Positions 1 to 10,429 of a stretch of DNA of 64,000 nucleotides are shown here, in pieces; position 1 is the first letter of the stretch, and every line of letters begins with the position of its first letter. The notes under the pieces were generated by a model. It saw only the letters and a list, made by a program, of their open reading frames with translations. It was not told the origin of the DNA and did not search any database. The DNA comes from Cristatella mucedo. Its lineage: Eukaryota; Bryozoa; Phylactolaemata; Cristatellidae. The stretch covers positions 124,001-188,000 of the forward strand of contig WPIO01000081.1 in the NCBI GenBank assembly GCA_009760855.2, given 5' to 3'. The translations under genes and the position numbers were made by a program.

Positions 1-430
1 CGGCTGCACGAGCTTCAGCCTCCTCGTGCCCTCAGGTCCTGTATGGGCAATACATTTCAATTCCTTTGCTTCAAAAGCGTTGGCTACAAAAGCTTTAGCT
101 CTGCAGGTCCTAGACTGTGGAACTCACTTTCACAATTCTTATGCAACGACAACTACTCTCCTGCTGCCGACTATGGCACATCTTTTTCAGCCGTCCTGAG
201 CTGCTACTTCTATGCTACTCACTACCTCAATGCTATGCTGACTCTGCTAAGCTTCCCACTTTCTCTTTGTTGGGTGAGACGAAGTCTGTTGGCTACCGAA
301 TTCGTACCGAAAGCCGCCTAGGCTGTGAGTGCGCTACACAAAACTCTCCTGCGTAACACACACATATTCTTAATGACTTTGTGGAGTTACAGAAGGAGAT
401 ACATTGCATTACATTATGTGCAGGTAGATA
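1..430 (+). mobile_element. LINE-B 3' end fragment (CR1/L2-like), cut by window edge
   Basis: This is the C-terminal coding end and 3' UTR of the LINE-B family. It matches 3370-3795 and 34290-34696 almost base for base. The reading frame carries the family's post-RT segment, with the RLWNSLSQF block near 110-140. The copy ends at about 410 in a run related to the family tail, (ATTAC)n. The left end is cut by the window, so its 5' extent is unknown. Frameshifts relative to the other copies show it is a dead copy. Confidence 0.85.
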
Positions 431-639
431 TATTTTTATATAATCTAACTAAGCAGCAGAGTTCCCACCCTGCATTTGATGAACGATGGTCATAGCAGCA
501 CAGACTTCACAGAAGATTGAGAATCACCGCTGACTGATCAGTCAAAAGTTGTAGCTGGCTGGTTGGCTGTTTGAAGAGCTTCATTCAGAATTAGCGCTAT
601 TTCAATTGTACACGGCAACGAAAGAGCTTCTACCTCTGG

Positions 640-792
640 ATCTTTGCCCAGAGCAAGGTGCTTGCTGTTCACGACCCAGGTCCTGGACTCGAGTCCTGCA
701 GTGCTGGGCGATCTTTTACTCCCTAGTGCAACCAGTAGTGATGGCCGCTGCTAGGGCTATCTGCTGCTATATAAATGAGGCAGCTGGATAGC
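640..792 (+). mobile_element. Degenerate SINE-1 copy
   Basis: The order of blocks matches SINE-1 copies at 16541, 56645 and 63048: a tRNA-like part with a decayed B box (CTCGAGTCCTG), then GGCGATC, then the body with a GTGATGGCC block, then a CTATATAAATGAGGC block and the end. The A-box side is badly decayed. It is identified only by comparison with better copies. Confidence 0.5.
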
Positions 793-794
793 AC

Positions 795-1380
795 CTAATG
801 GAGAAACAGTGCAGTTCTCTCTTCAGTAGGCGGCGCAGCACGACGCCTGCTGGTGGATAGAGTCAGAGATTGCTTCAGACTGACAGACTTCGGCAGCTTC
901 GAGGGATGGTCACACATCAGATCAGCCAATTGCACGACCTGTCCCTGAGTGGACCTTGAAGTTTGACATGGCTGCCGTTTTCCTACCGATTGCAAGTCAC
1001 TTTAAGACGGTCTGACACCCGATTTAAGGGAGGCAAGCACGTGTACTCGTGGCTCCAGTATCTCATCAATTGCACCTTTGCCTGGCACAGTCCAGCATTT
1101 TAGCAGCACCGTGTTGCTGTATTTATGTGTTGTCCGAGCTCATAGATCATCGATGCAACGCCCCTTATCCTCAAACGATTTATAGTAAGATTTTCTAGTG
1201 CTAGTGTCGTCCTGTGAGCAATAACTAACTGATAACGAATAATAATAGCAGCTTTGTATAGCACCTGATCGCCGAGTGTTTTCCCTACCATGTCAGAAAC
1301 CAAGGCCAATTTCTTGACTACTTTCCACATGTAGAATTTTCATGACTGTAACATAATAGTGAAGTTACACAAGAGCAGAC
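795..1380. other. Unassigned intergenic stretch
   Basis: I see no credible exon, RNA gene or recognisable repeat here. The short open frames on the minus strand do not resemble any family I know and have no splice context. Confidence 0.5.
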
Positions 1381-1745
1381 CTATGTGCCGTGTCCTCGGC
1401 ATTTACTCCCACTGCTACTGCAAGTGCCTTATGGCCATGTTTAACTATACCTCGTACGAACCTCAAATCCTTTGGAGACCAAGCCTTTAGGTCGTACGTT
1501 CCCAAGCATTGGAACTCATGTCCGACCTATGCCACGACATCTCCTGACTTGTCCACATTTAACAAGAAACTAAAAACGCATCTGATAATGACAGCATTTA
1601 GCGGGTCCCTTTGATTCGTCCTTTGTGTGCTTGTGAGTGCTGACATTGTGCATGCTGCCACTAACCACACTTGCATGCTGACCCTGTGCATGTCAATCCA
1701 AACCATGTCATTCTTGTTGTTTATTGAGCATGCTACCACTAACCT
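1381..1745 (+). mobile_element. LINE-A C-terminal end and 3' UTR fragment
   Basis: The frame at 1390-1614 is the extreme C-terminus of a CR1/L2-type reverse transcriptase: the blocks LKSFGDQAF, PKHWNS, STFNKKLKTHL and a stop. It is followed by the LINE-A 3' UTR with its repeated TGCATGCTG / CCACTAACCACA blocks. The same string occurs at 24030-24120, 57245-57375 and 58690-58830. The copy lacks the terminal stem-loop and (TTA)n tail. Confidence 0.8.
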
Positions 1746-1764
1746 CTAAACAGATTTATTAGAC

Positions 1765-3795
1765 AGTAAAAAATGTACAGACCAATGCTGAGAGCTCTGA
1801 CTCACCAGATATTAACTGCTCAGTCGAAAAGTTTTTAGCCTTCTTTACTGAAAAAATTGTGCACATTCGTGCCTCTATTAAGCCCCCTCCGAGTAAAGCA
1901 ATTGTGAAATCACAACCTTTCTTATAAGATTTTCCGAGATTTCTGTATGCGATGTGGCTAACTTGGTAAGGTCTAGTAAAAAGAGCTCGTCTCCCGAAGA
2001 CCCTATACCATTATCTCTGTGGTCTTCACTGGTAGACCAACTTAGCCCTGCCATAACCGAGATTTTTAATGCTTCTTTGGAAAAAAGAGTTGTACCCAAG
2101 TCCCTCAAATCGGCAATCGTTAGACCCATACTTTGAAAGCCTTGATTAGATACAGAGGTCCTTGCAAACTGTCGCCCAGTTTCCCTTCTTCCTTTCTTAT
2201 AACAATAATAATAATAATATTGCACTTGATAAAGCGCCCTTAGAGAACTTAATCTCTTTCTAGGCGCTTTACATTTGTCAAAGATTCTTGTAAAAAATTG
2301 TTGCTAAGCAGCTGGTTGCATATATTGAGAAGAATGAGATGTCAGAAACATTGCAATCAGGGTTTAAGAGGCAACACTCCACTGAAACTGCTCTCCCCCG
2401 TCTTAACAATGACATTCTATGTGCAAAGATGACTGAAATGTCAGTGGCCTAGCTGTGCTAGATACATCAGCTGCCATCGACAACATCGATCACGATGCTC
2501 TACTTGAACGATTGAAAACAACGATCGGTCTTATAGACGAGGCACTAGCATGTTTAAATCATACTTGTCTGATCGTGTTCAATCCGTGTCGTGTGTGGGT
2601 CATTTCTCACAAACGAGATGGGTCACCGGTGGAGTCCCTCAAGGGTTCATCCTCGGTCCCTTGCTGTTCTCCATTTATACTCAACCACCGGGAAAAGTGA
2701 TTAAGGCCCATGGAATATGATGTCACTTGTGTGCTGACAATACTCACCTGTATTTGCCATTCAAACCGTCGGAATCTGCTGCAGCAACTGAGAAACTGAA
2801 TGCTTGCCTTGACGACATTCGATCCTGGATGTCGGAAAACTTCTTGAAACTACTTGACTATAAAACCGGAAGTGGTCCCCATAGGACACCCTAAGCATAT
2901 GGCTGGATTACAAGGCTTTGCTCTTCTAATAGGCGATGCTGTCGTGCGACCATCACCACGTGCTTGAAATTTAGGTGTCGTTTTCGACAGCTGCCTACAT
3001 TTTCAAAGCTTCATTCAGAATACTGCTCCTACAGCTAGCCATCACGTCTGATCCCTGTCTAAGATTAGGAGCTGTCTTCTATAATGGCTTACAAGCATTT
3101 TAACTAGCTCCTTAGCTCTGTCTCGGTTTGATTACTGTAATTTCCTTTTGGCTACTTCCCTTTGGGCTACCAAAGAAATCAACTAGGCCACTGCCGTGAT
3201 GGCTATGAATATGGCTGCAAGGCTAGTCTTTAAATCCAAGAGGTTTGACCATGTATCTCCTTTGCTAAAAGAGCTAGGATGAATGCCGGTTGAGCAACGG
3301 ATACAGAGCAAAGTTCTTACGCCGACCTACAAGGCCTGCCTTGGCTTAGCTCCTTCATATCTTGCTGAACGGCTGCACCAGCTTCAGCCTCCTCGTGCCC
3401 TCAGGTCCTGTATGGGCAATACATTTCAATTCCTTTGCTTCAAAAGCGTTGGCTACAAAAGCTTTAGCTCTGCAGGTCCTAGACTGTGGAACTCACTTTC
3501 ACAATTCTTATGCAACGTCACATTCTCTCCTGCTGCCGACTATGGCTCATCTTTTTCAGCCGTCCTGAGCTGCTACTTCCATGCTACTCACTACCTCAAA
3601 TGCTCTGCTGACTCTGCTAAGCTTCCCACTTTCTCTTTGTTGGGTGAGACGAAGTCTGTTGGCTACCGAATGCGTACCGAGAGCCGCTCAGGCTGTGAGT
3701 ACCCTTTAGAGAACTCTCCTGCATAACACCCACACAGTCCTTATGGCTTTGTGGAGTTACAGACGGAGATACATTACATTTCATATCATTATTAT
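1765..3795 (+). mobile_element. LINE-B reverse transcriptase pseudogene, 5'-truncated
   Basis: This is a long but broken copy of LINE-B. In order it shows: the linker before RT (1800-1920); the RT N-terminal block with EDPIPLSLW and a VRPIL-like end (1954-2136); NCRPVSLLPFLSK, split by an inserted LINE-A tail at about 2199-2278; the DTSAAIDNIDHDALL block (2455-2520), equivalent to RT motif A; a PQGS-like block out of frame (about 2640-2680); an ADN block where YADD is expected (about 2735); and the C-terminal domain (3283-3726). It ends at 3770-3795 in the family tail. Many stops and frameshifts make it non-functional. The relation to L2/CR1 rests on motif order and the conserved C-terminal wording. 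Confidence 0.85.
2199..2278 (-). mobile_element. Minimal LINE-A tail insertion nested in LINE-B
   Basis: Only the last 50-60 bases of LINE-A (the terminal stem-loop) plus a (TAA)n run are present, in reverse orientation. The LINE-B reading frame resumes on the far side: PVSLLPF to the left and SKILVKIVAKQL to the right. This defines the edges to within a few bases. It is therefore an insertion, not a fragment left by decay. Confidence 0.75.
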
Positions 3796-3835
3796 ATTTA
3801 TTTATTTATTTTTTAATATTATTCCTAACGTCACA

Positions 3836-4075
3836 CCATCACTGTACCATCACCTTCACGAAGAATGTAAGTTGCACAAATCAGTTTACGATAGCTATGT
3901 AAACCCTCGCCTTGAAAATGTTGCCTCGAACGTACCTATAGATACAAAAACAGGTGAGCCAGCAATCACAGATTACCTTTTTGTCTTACTACTTACATTT
4001 CAGGGAGCTGGTATGCAGGCCCTTACCCACTTCCTGCCGAAAGTTCAGCAGCTGCACTGGAAGAGCCCCAATGAG
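3836..4075 (+). CDS. Possible small exon pair of an unrecognised gene
   Basis: Right after the LINE-B tail lies non-repetitive sequence with coding-like features. A first open segment ends at 3952 in AAAACAG followed by a GTGAGC donor. A pyrimidine-rich stretch ending TACATTTCAG follows, and a second segment (4003-4075) ends in a stop or at another GAG/GTGAGC donor. The implied intron is 50 nt. Joined in phase, the first segment continues with GSWYAGPYPLPAES and stops at TGA. I do not recognise the protein and see no convincing start or first acceptor. It could be a real terminal exon pair, a gene fragment or chance. Confidence 0.25.
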
Positions 4076-4169
4076 GTGAGCCAGAATCATAATGGGTTGC
4101 AGCATCTGCCGCTTTGGCTATTCACGTGACATAGTGATCTGGTCGATAACTGCAGCCAGTCACGAACTG

Positions 4170-4275
4170 TGTAATAACAATAATAATAATAATAATAATA
4201 ATAATGCTTTTGATATAGCACCCTCAGAGAACTCAATCTCTTTCTAGGCACTTTACATTTGCTGCACAGGAAGCA
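4170..4275 (-). mobile_element. LINE-A tail copy with (TAA)n
   Basis: (TAA)n on the plus strand is followed by the reverse complement of the LINE-A end: GCACCCTCAGAGAACTCAAT, then TCTTTCTAGGCACTTTACA, then GCTGCACAGGAAGCACG. Only the terminal region is present, so this is an extremely 5'-truncated copy. Confidence 0.8.
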
Positions 4276-4389
4276 CGGTGTGTATGACGAACGAATCCTG
4301 GCAATGGCTACCTGTAGCAAGTCCATACCCGAACGATGGGTGGATCAAGTAGGCTGCCCAGGGTCGCACGTCGAGTGCCTTTTTCAGCA

Positions 4390-4760
4390 AGTGACCATGG
4401 TTCGACAAACTTCTCTGTGCGCAAGGGACAGCTGACCGGACGCTGAGCTGTCGTCCAAGCCTGGCCTATCTATTCCACATTTGGTGCTGCTCCTGTCCGA
4501 GACCGAGGCTCCGACGTTGGACCCCGGCTTGTTCTCCACCAGCAAAGGAATTCGTCGGTCGTGCACAAGAGTGGATGCCGGCAGCACAGGCTTGCCTTCC
4601 CCCGGCGCTTGCGACTTTGCAATGCTCGTTGATCCGAGTCTGCGCGAGCAGCAGCCGACGGCGCCGCGACCCTGGGACCGACGTGCCAGCAGCCTCTGGC
4701 GCCGAATCAAATCCACATCCAGGCGCTATGCTGCTCACTGAAGGCGAAGCCATAACCTAG
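4390..4760. other. GC-richer segment open on both strands
   Basis: Unlike its surroundings this block is GC-rich and free of recognised repeats. On the plus strand a frame runs from about 4446 to the stop at 4739-4741 and encodes a Ser/Arg/Pro-rich stretch ending SRRYAAH. On the minus strand two frames are also open through most of the block. The plus frame could be a terminal exon downstream of the 3.8-4.1 kb candidate exons, but no strong acceptor is visible. I cannot choose a strand. Confidence 0.2.
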
Positions 4761-5395
4761 AGCTAATGACAAGCTAGGTATCACGCTTGGATCACATGCT
4801 CGACCTCAGAAGTATTTTGCTTAGACCAGCAAGCATGAAAGCAGGCCAGAATACATGCACAGGCGGGCTAGTTCGTGGGACCTCTGGTCGGTCGGTTGTG
4901 GTTAGTAACGTTACTGAATCGTTAGCACGGCAAACTCTCAAAGCACAGGCTGCACAAATACACACATGCTGCACTTGCACAGCACATGCTGCACAAATAA
5001 GAGATAACAAATAAGAGTTCTTTGGGGTGCAGGGACAGCTGAGTGGAGCAGATGCTTTTTTAACCGACTCTCAAACGATGCAAGGCTATTGAGGTGGTGC
5101 TGGAAGCCGAGGTGAGCACTTTTCTATCTGTGCTCACGAACGGAACACCTGATCCCCACCCCATTGATCCATGATCTAATTTTGTGTGAGCAACTGCCAG
5201 ACAACTAGCAGTCGACGAGTGGGCGGTGCAGAGCATAGTGGAGTGTGCAAGGTCGTCAGTCGATAGGTCAGTGGATTCACTCACTATCCGGCGAGGGGAC
5301 AAGCCACGCCTCCTTAGGCAGGCAGGGCCTCGGTGGCTACCAGGGCCAGTGAATGTCTAGGCACTGAGCATGTAGACGACACGCAGGGCAGTATG
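4761..5395. other. Unassigned stretch
   Basis: There is a minor local repeat (TGCTGCACAAATA / TGCTGCACTTGCACAGCA, 4950-5000) but no exon, RNA gene or recognised transposon. Confidence 0.4.
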
Positions 5396-5397
5396 TG

Positions 5398-5398
<1 letters not shown>

Positions 5399-5475
<77 letters not shown>

Positions 5476-5530
5476 AGAGAGACAGAGAGAGAGACAGAGA
5501 GACAGAGAGAGAGAGACAGAGAGACAGAGG
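5399..5530 (+). repeat. (GA)n microsatellite
   Basis: A pure GA run occupies about 5401-5472 and continues with CAGA interruptions to about 5530. The open frames over it are artefacts of the repeat. Confidence 0.97.
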
Positions 5531-5785
5531 TAGGGGTTTGGGAGGCCATTGCAATCGAGGGGGGCCTGTTCGGCCAGCTGAACAGATGTTCAGGAGCCAG
5601 GAGGTGGGCCCATGAGAGTCCAGAGCCCGGAAGAGCAGATGGAGGCATCAGACATTGCACGTGGCAGAGCCAGATACGATTGACAGTATCTACCAGAAGC
5701 CAGATGGTGCTGAGCACACTGCTGGCTGCGGCCCGGCAGCACTCAGCCGACGGCATGTCCTTAAGGCTGGGCATATGTGTATACT

Positions 5786-6165
5786 AGTGACTGGGGCACA
5801 TCCTTTCCAGCCGTCCTGAGCTGCTACTTCCATGTCACTCACTTCCTCGACTGCCATTCTGACTCAGCGATCTGATTTAACCACCCAATTTGTATATCGG
5901 CAGAAGAGCCTTATCGACTATCACTGCCGCTTGCAGTTGACAATAAAGGATCGCCCAATTGCAGGATTTGAGCCCACAAACTCGGTCGTGAAGAGCCAGC
6001 ACCTTACCTTCTGGGCTATCTGGGCCCTCTCTGTTTCGTGAGATGAAGTCTTTAGGCTACCGAATGCACAGCGAAAGCCACTTGGGCTTTGAGTGCTCTA
6101 TGAAAGGCTCTCCTGTGTAACACTCACCTGGTCTTTGTGGAAATGCAGATATAGGTACACAGCTT
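5786..6165 (+). mobile_element. LINE-B 3' fragment split by a SINE-1
   Basis: The LINE-B C-terminal sequence (CAGCCGTCCTGAGCTGCTAC and on) runs to about 5868. A reverse-orientation SINE-1 intervenes (about 5872-6030). LINE-B then resumes with GAGATGAAGTCTTTAGGCTA and the CTCTCCTGTGTAACAC block to about 6165. The order shows that the SINE inserted into the LINE. Confidence 0.75.
5872..6030 (-). mobile_element. SINE-1 copy nested in LINE-B
   Basis: Reverse complement of SINE-1: GCAGAAGAGCCTTATCG, TTGCAGTTGACAATAAAGG, a B-box-like GGATTTGAGCCC, then the A-box side at CTTACCTTCTGGGCTATC. Its sides are defined by the interrupted LINE-B. Confidence 0.7.
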
Positions 6166-6184
6166 CACATTACGCATCTGAGGG

Positions 6185-6375
6185 TGCACGAATGGCCCAC
6201 TAGGTAAGGCGGTTACTATTCACGACAGAGGTCGCGGTAGAGTCCTCCGATTGCGATCCATTATTGTCGAGTGTGTGCGATCCTTTATTGCCTTGCTGCA
6301 AGCAGGTGGTGATAGCCTAGCCTTTAACGCTCTTCTGCCGGTACACAAAAGAGGCTGATAAATCAGCAAGTATGT
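6185..6375 (+). mobile_element. SINE-1 copy
   Basis: The tRNA-like head AATGGCCCACTAGGTAAGGC is followed by a decayed B box, then GATCCTTTATTGCC, the CTGCAAGCAGGTGG hairpin region, GCTCTTCTGCCGGTACAC and AGAGGCTGATAAATCAGCAA. The internal pol III promoter is probably inactive because the B box is damaged. Confidence 0.7.
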
Positions 6376-6539
6376 CTATTATATCTCTTACATGCATGTA
6401 AAAGTAAACGGTAAATACACGTATAAATAAATAAATAAAAATATATGAGAGGATTATAAATGAACGACCTGATTCATGACGATGTGAAACCTACACTAAC
6501 TGAAACTTAGTTGAGACCAAGCAATTGCTATATACCATA

Positions 6540-6715
6540 CTTATGCGAAGCGATCACTGTTACTCCGTATTCCCTTCCTTTCCAACAGCCCTTCTTCTTT
6601 GCAAATCACTTCCTCGACCGGTCTCCTGCTTTGGCAGCACTTCTTGCTTTCGTTCTCCGGTACGAGAAAGACTTTATGGCCACATAAGAGTGCTCACCGA
6701 CAGATGCTCAAGCTT
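6540..6715 (+). mobile_element. Strongly diverged LINE-B-like 3' remnant
   Basis: Weak collinear similarity to LINE-B (ACTTATGCGA..., CAGCCCTTCTTCTTTGCAAA, GCACTTCTTGCTTTCGTTCT) before a LINE-A tail. The assignment rests on block order only. Confidence 0.3.
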
Positions 6716-6719
6716 TGCC

Positions 6720-6828
6720 TAATAATAATAATAATAATAATAATAATACATTTGATAAAGCGCCCTCACAGAACTCAATCTTTTTGTAGGCGCTTTACAA
6801 TTGCTGCAAAGGAAGCGGTGATGTAACT
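6720..6828 (-). mobile_element. LINE-A tail copy with (TAA)n
   Basis: (TAA)n at 6720-6748 is followed by the reverse complement of the LINE-A terminal stem-loop (AAAGCGCCCTCACAGAACTC then TAGGCGCTTTACAATTGCTG). The stem arms GCGCC and GGCGC are intact. Confidence 0.85.
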
Positions 6829-6829
6829 T

Positions 6830-8115
6830 TTTTCCTCCATCCACCAGCAGGATCATCAAAGCCATTTGTGCAGTTTGATGGTCCGACAGCTAGAAACCAA
6901 CGCTACAGAAGCACCTCCGTGTCCGAAGAACTGGTGTGTATATTTTGCTCGAAGCACGACGGGTCACAACTGTCCTCTCCTGCGCCCATGCTCTCATCAC
7001 CCTTCTCTGCAAGCCGTGACTCATTCCCATGAAACATAAACTCGTTGAACTATGATCCAACATTAACCATAAACCCGATAAAACCATAAACCTACAATAA
7101 GCGATAAAACCACAATTTGGTCTCGGATCATCCATCAATCAACATCATACACACCAGAGGGGTATAGTAGAGCACAGCTGAGACTGGTTTGACAAAAACT
7201 AGGCAACCTTGCCGATGCACAGGCTCCCATGCTCCCCAGGTTTGCAGCATGGATTGGGAGGTGTTAGTGGACCGGACTGGGTCACAAGATGTGCCCGGGC
7301 CCCTTACACATATCACTGCTGTGCAGTCTAAACTCTGTAGGAACTTGTTCTTACCTTACTTTCTGTTTGGGCTTCCCAGAGAGCCACACGGTAAGCAACT
7401 ATTAATAGAAGGCACTACCCTGTCCCAAATGCGTGATAGGTTCACCACCCAGGTGGCCGTGGATGGCATGCAACCAGCCCAACTAACCATCCAAAACCAG
7501 CCTGGTGCTAAATGCTGCCTGCTGCCATAGACGCCCCTTGCAAGGCAGCACATCGGTTGGAGGCAAGAGACGCAGAAAAAATCCTGCTTAGGCAGACGAT
7601 GACCGGCTGTGCAGCGTCCTCGTGGCAAATTGGGAGTCCGCGTCTAGCCTGACACAGATTATTGAGATCGATGCCAGCACTGCAGGTGCATAAGCCACTC
7701 TGATTGACATGGAGGACAAGCAAATGATACCCGGCTAGCCGTAACGTCGTGTCACGTGTGCCGAAAAGTTATTACCAGGCCGATTTGTGATACAGAGTTG
7801 ATTCGAGTTCGGAGAAAAGAAGGGCTAAGCAGGTTTCCTTCCATGTAGTGCCACAAGCACATAACAGCAGAAGAGCCAGTGGCTGGGCTGCATGCAATCA
7901 CGTGACCAGCCTCTACAGCTGGCTGGCTGGAGGTACTTAATCAAGCTCCAGCAAACGATAGCTGCAATACACATACCACTGCCCTAGGCTGTGCAAAGGC
8001 CTGGCAGCTGCTGAGTTCAGCTGCTGCTACCTCTGCAAACTTTTGTTCAACCAAGCAGGGACCATTTAAGAGGCCGGCACAACCGTAAACAGTGGAGCCG
8101 ACCTAGAAACTCGTG
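6830..8115. other. Unassigned stretch
   Basis: The longest plus frame, at 7189-7530, encodes 113 residues with no recognisable domain and no splice or promoter context. I do not annotate it as a gene. No transposon was recognised. Confidence 0.4.
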
Positions 8116-8119
8116 AAAC

Positions 8120-8260
8120 TGAAATATGCACACACAGGCATGCACACACCCACATGCATGCACTCAAGACGCTCGCGCATACACACACACACACACTCTA
8201 ACTCGCATGTTACACTCTCACACACGGGATCACACACAAACATTCTCGCCTCCTGACATA
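8120..8260 (+). repeat. CA-rich degenerate microsatellite
   Basis: Alternating CA / CATG / CACT units (ACACACAGGCATGCACACAC and similar) without a long pure run. Confidence 0.8.
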
Positions 8261-8339
8261 GAGCGCTCTCACGTGCGTTCGTGTTCGTTGCAGAATTCTT
8301 CCGAAAACCGAAGTTCTTGCGAACGTCGTATATCAAGCA

Positions 8340-8459
8340 TGATATTACTCACCATTCAATCGCGGTTCCCTTTGCAGCAAATGTAAGCACCTAGAAAGAG
8401 ATTGAGTTCTCTGACGGCGCTTTATCAAGTGCATTATAATTATATTATTATTATTAAAC

Positions 8460-8460
<1 letters not shown>
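8340..8460 (+). mobile_element. LINE-A tail copy
   Basis: Forward copy of the LINE-A end: ATGATATTACTCACCATTCA, then GCAGCAAATGTAAGCACCTA, AAGAGATTGAGTTCTCTGAC, GGCGCTTTATCAAGTGCATT and a (TTA)-rich tail to about 8456. Confidence 0.85.
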
Positions 8461-8910
<450 letters not shown>

Positions 8911-9957
8911 TCACCAACCAGGATCATAGGACTGCTACGACTCATGTTAACTAAGAAAGTGGTTATGTGCCCTATACCTAGCAGCCAATCAGTGGGCCTG
9001 TGGTTGACCGATGGAGCTGCCAGCCGACAGCAAGCCCACTCACCTAATCACCTGCCCAGATGCCAAGCCAGCCACCGACCAGTCAGCCACCGATCTCCTT
9101 GTGCACTCCGAGTGCAGCCAGCAGGCAGCCTACCTAAGGGCTGTCACCCTTAGACAGCAGAAAGCAACTGCATAACTTTCAACGTGCACACCCCAGCAAA
9201 ATACCACTTTATTTCTATCATCTAATCGTTTAAAAAAGTTAGCAAATTTTTACACTGCGCACGCTCACACAGCAATTCCCTGGGGGGAGCAGTTTGGCCA
9301 ACACGGAAAAGTTGGGCCGCACCGAAAGACAAGCCTCCAGGACTAATGGGATCAATTGCAGAACGAGCCTTTAATGTATATTGTGCACTATGCACAAGAA
9401 CCTTACATAAGCGACGGCTTTGGGAGCATGCATACAGGCAATCACGTAATTCTAGCTTGCAGACAAGCTCACGATACCAGACATAAAATTGAATATACAT
9501 AGAAAGAGATTTATTTCTCTTTAAGAGAGCTATCCAGATCCTGTGTTATCAATAGGAAATATTAAGTTATTGCACCCATTGTCAATAGAAAGGCTGAGGT
9601 GTACAGTTCAACACATACACATGTACAGACTCACAGTCATGCAGACATATGGAAACTGCACCCAAACACACAAATATCACACATACATGCAAGCCAAATC
9701 ACCCAAGAGGACATGCTGGCCTACGATGGAGGAGCAAGCAGAGACCGAAGGCATGACTCATTGTTTGTTTCTAGTCAAAGCCTTCGGCAACAGATTAAGT
9801 AGAAAGCACACGTGCATTATTGACACGTCGGTCGAAGAAACATAAATCAAACCATCTTAGTAGGACACATATAAGTGAGCTCATGATCAGTGTCACTAGC
9901 TAATCCTAGTTACAGGAAATGTGCTACATAGTACACAGACAAGCCTAACAAAGAAAA
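8911..9957. other. Unassigned stretch; may include the end of the SIAH 3' UTR
   Basis: No exon or transposon is recognised. Two minus-strand AATAAA poly(A) signals are present, near 9209 and 9511. They lie 2.1-2.4 kb past the SIAH stop and could end its transcript. Confidence 0.3.
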
Positions 9958-10051
9958 CCGCCTTACAAGCTTGGAGGTCAATAAAAAAGTCCCATGTAAG
10001 TTTTCCGCCTTACAAGCTTGGAGGTCAATAAAAAAGTCCCATGTAAGTTTT
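9958..10051 (+). repeat. Perfect 47-bp tandem duplication
   Basis: Two identical 47-bp units, 9958-10004 and 10005-10051, begin with CCGCCTTACAAGCTTGG and end in GTAAGTTTT. The identity shows a recent duplication. Confidence 0.95.
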
Positions 10052-10294
10052 CGAGAACAAAAATTTAGCCCACTAATTCTGGCTCTATATTCTTAAACCC
10101 GATCACATGAATAGTGCAGCTGGGGAGTGTCACAAACGCTCACTTAAGGGGACAGGTTTCTGGTTACGAGTCACTGAATCATGACCAATAGCATCCAACC
10201 AAAGCACATTGCAAGCTCTCATCGAGCACTGCCAGGGTTGCTGCTAGCACAGGTGCTAAGCAGAGCGAAGCAGCATCGAATGAGCGGTAGCATG

Positions 10295-10340
10295 CACGAG
10301 AGAGCGAGAGCAAGAGAGAGCGAGAGCAAGAGAGAGCGAG

Positions 10341-10396
<56 letters not shown>

Positions 10397-10425
10397 GAAT
10401 AGACAGACAGACAAACAGAGAGAGA
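10295..10425 (+). repeat. (GA)n microsatellite
   Basis: Degenerate GAGAGC units precede a pure GA run at about 10345-10394, followed by CAGA units. Confidence 0.95.
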
Positions 10426-10429
10426 GAGC

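Noticed and set aside
7189-7530. 113-residue plus frame as a gene
   Set aside because: No recognisable domain, no splice sites or promoter, and the composition is like its surroundings.
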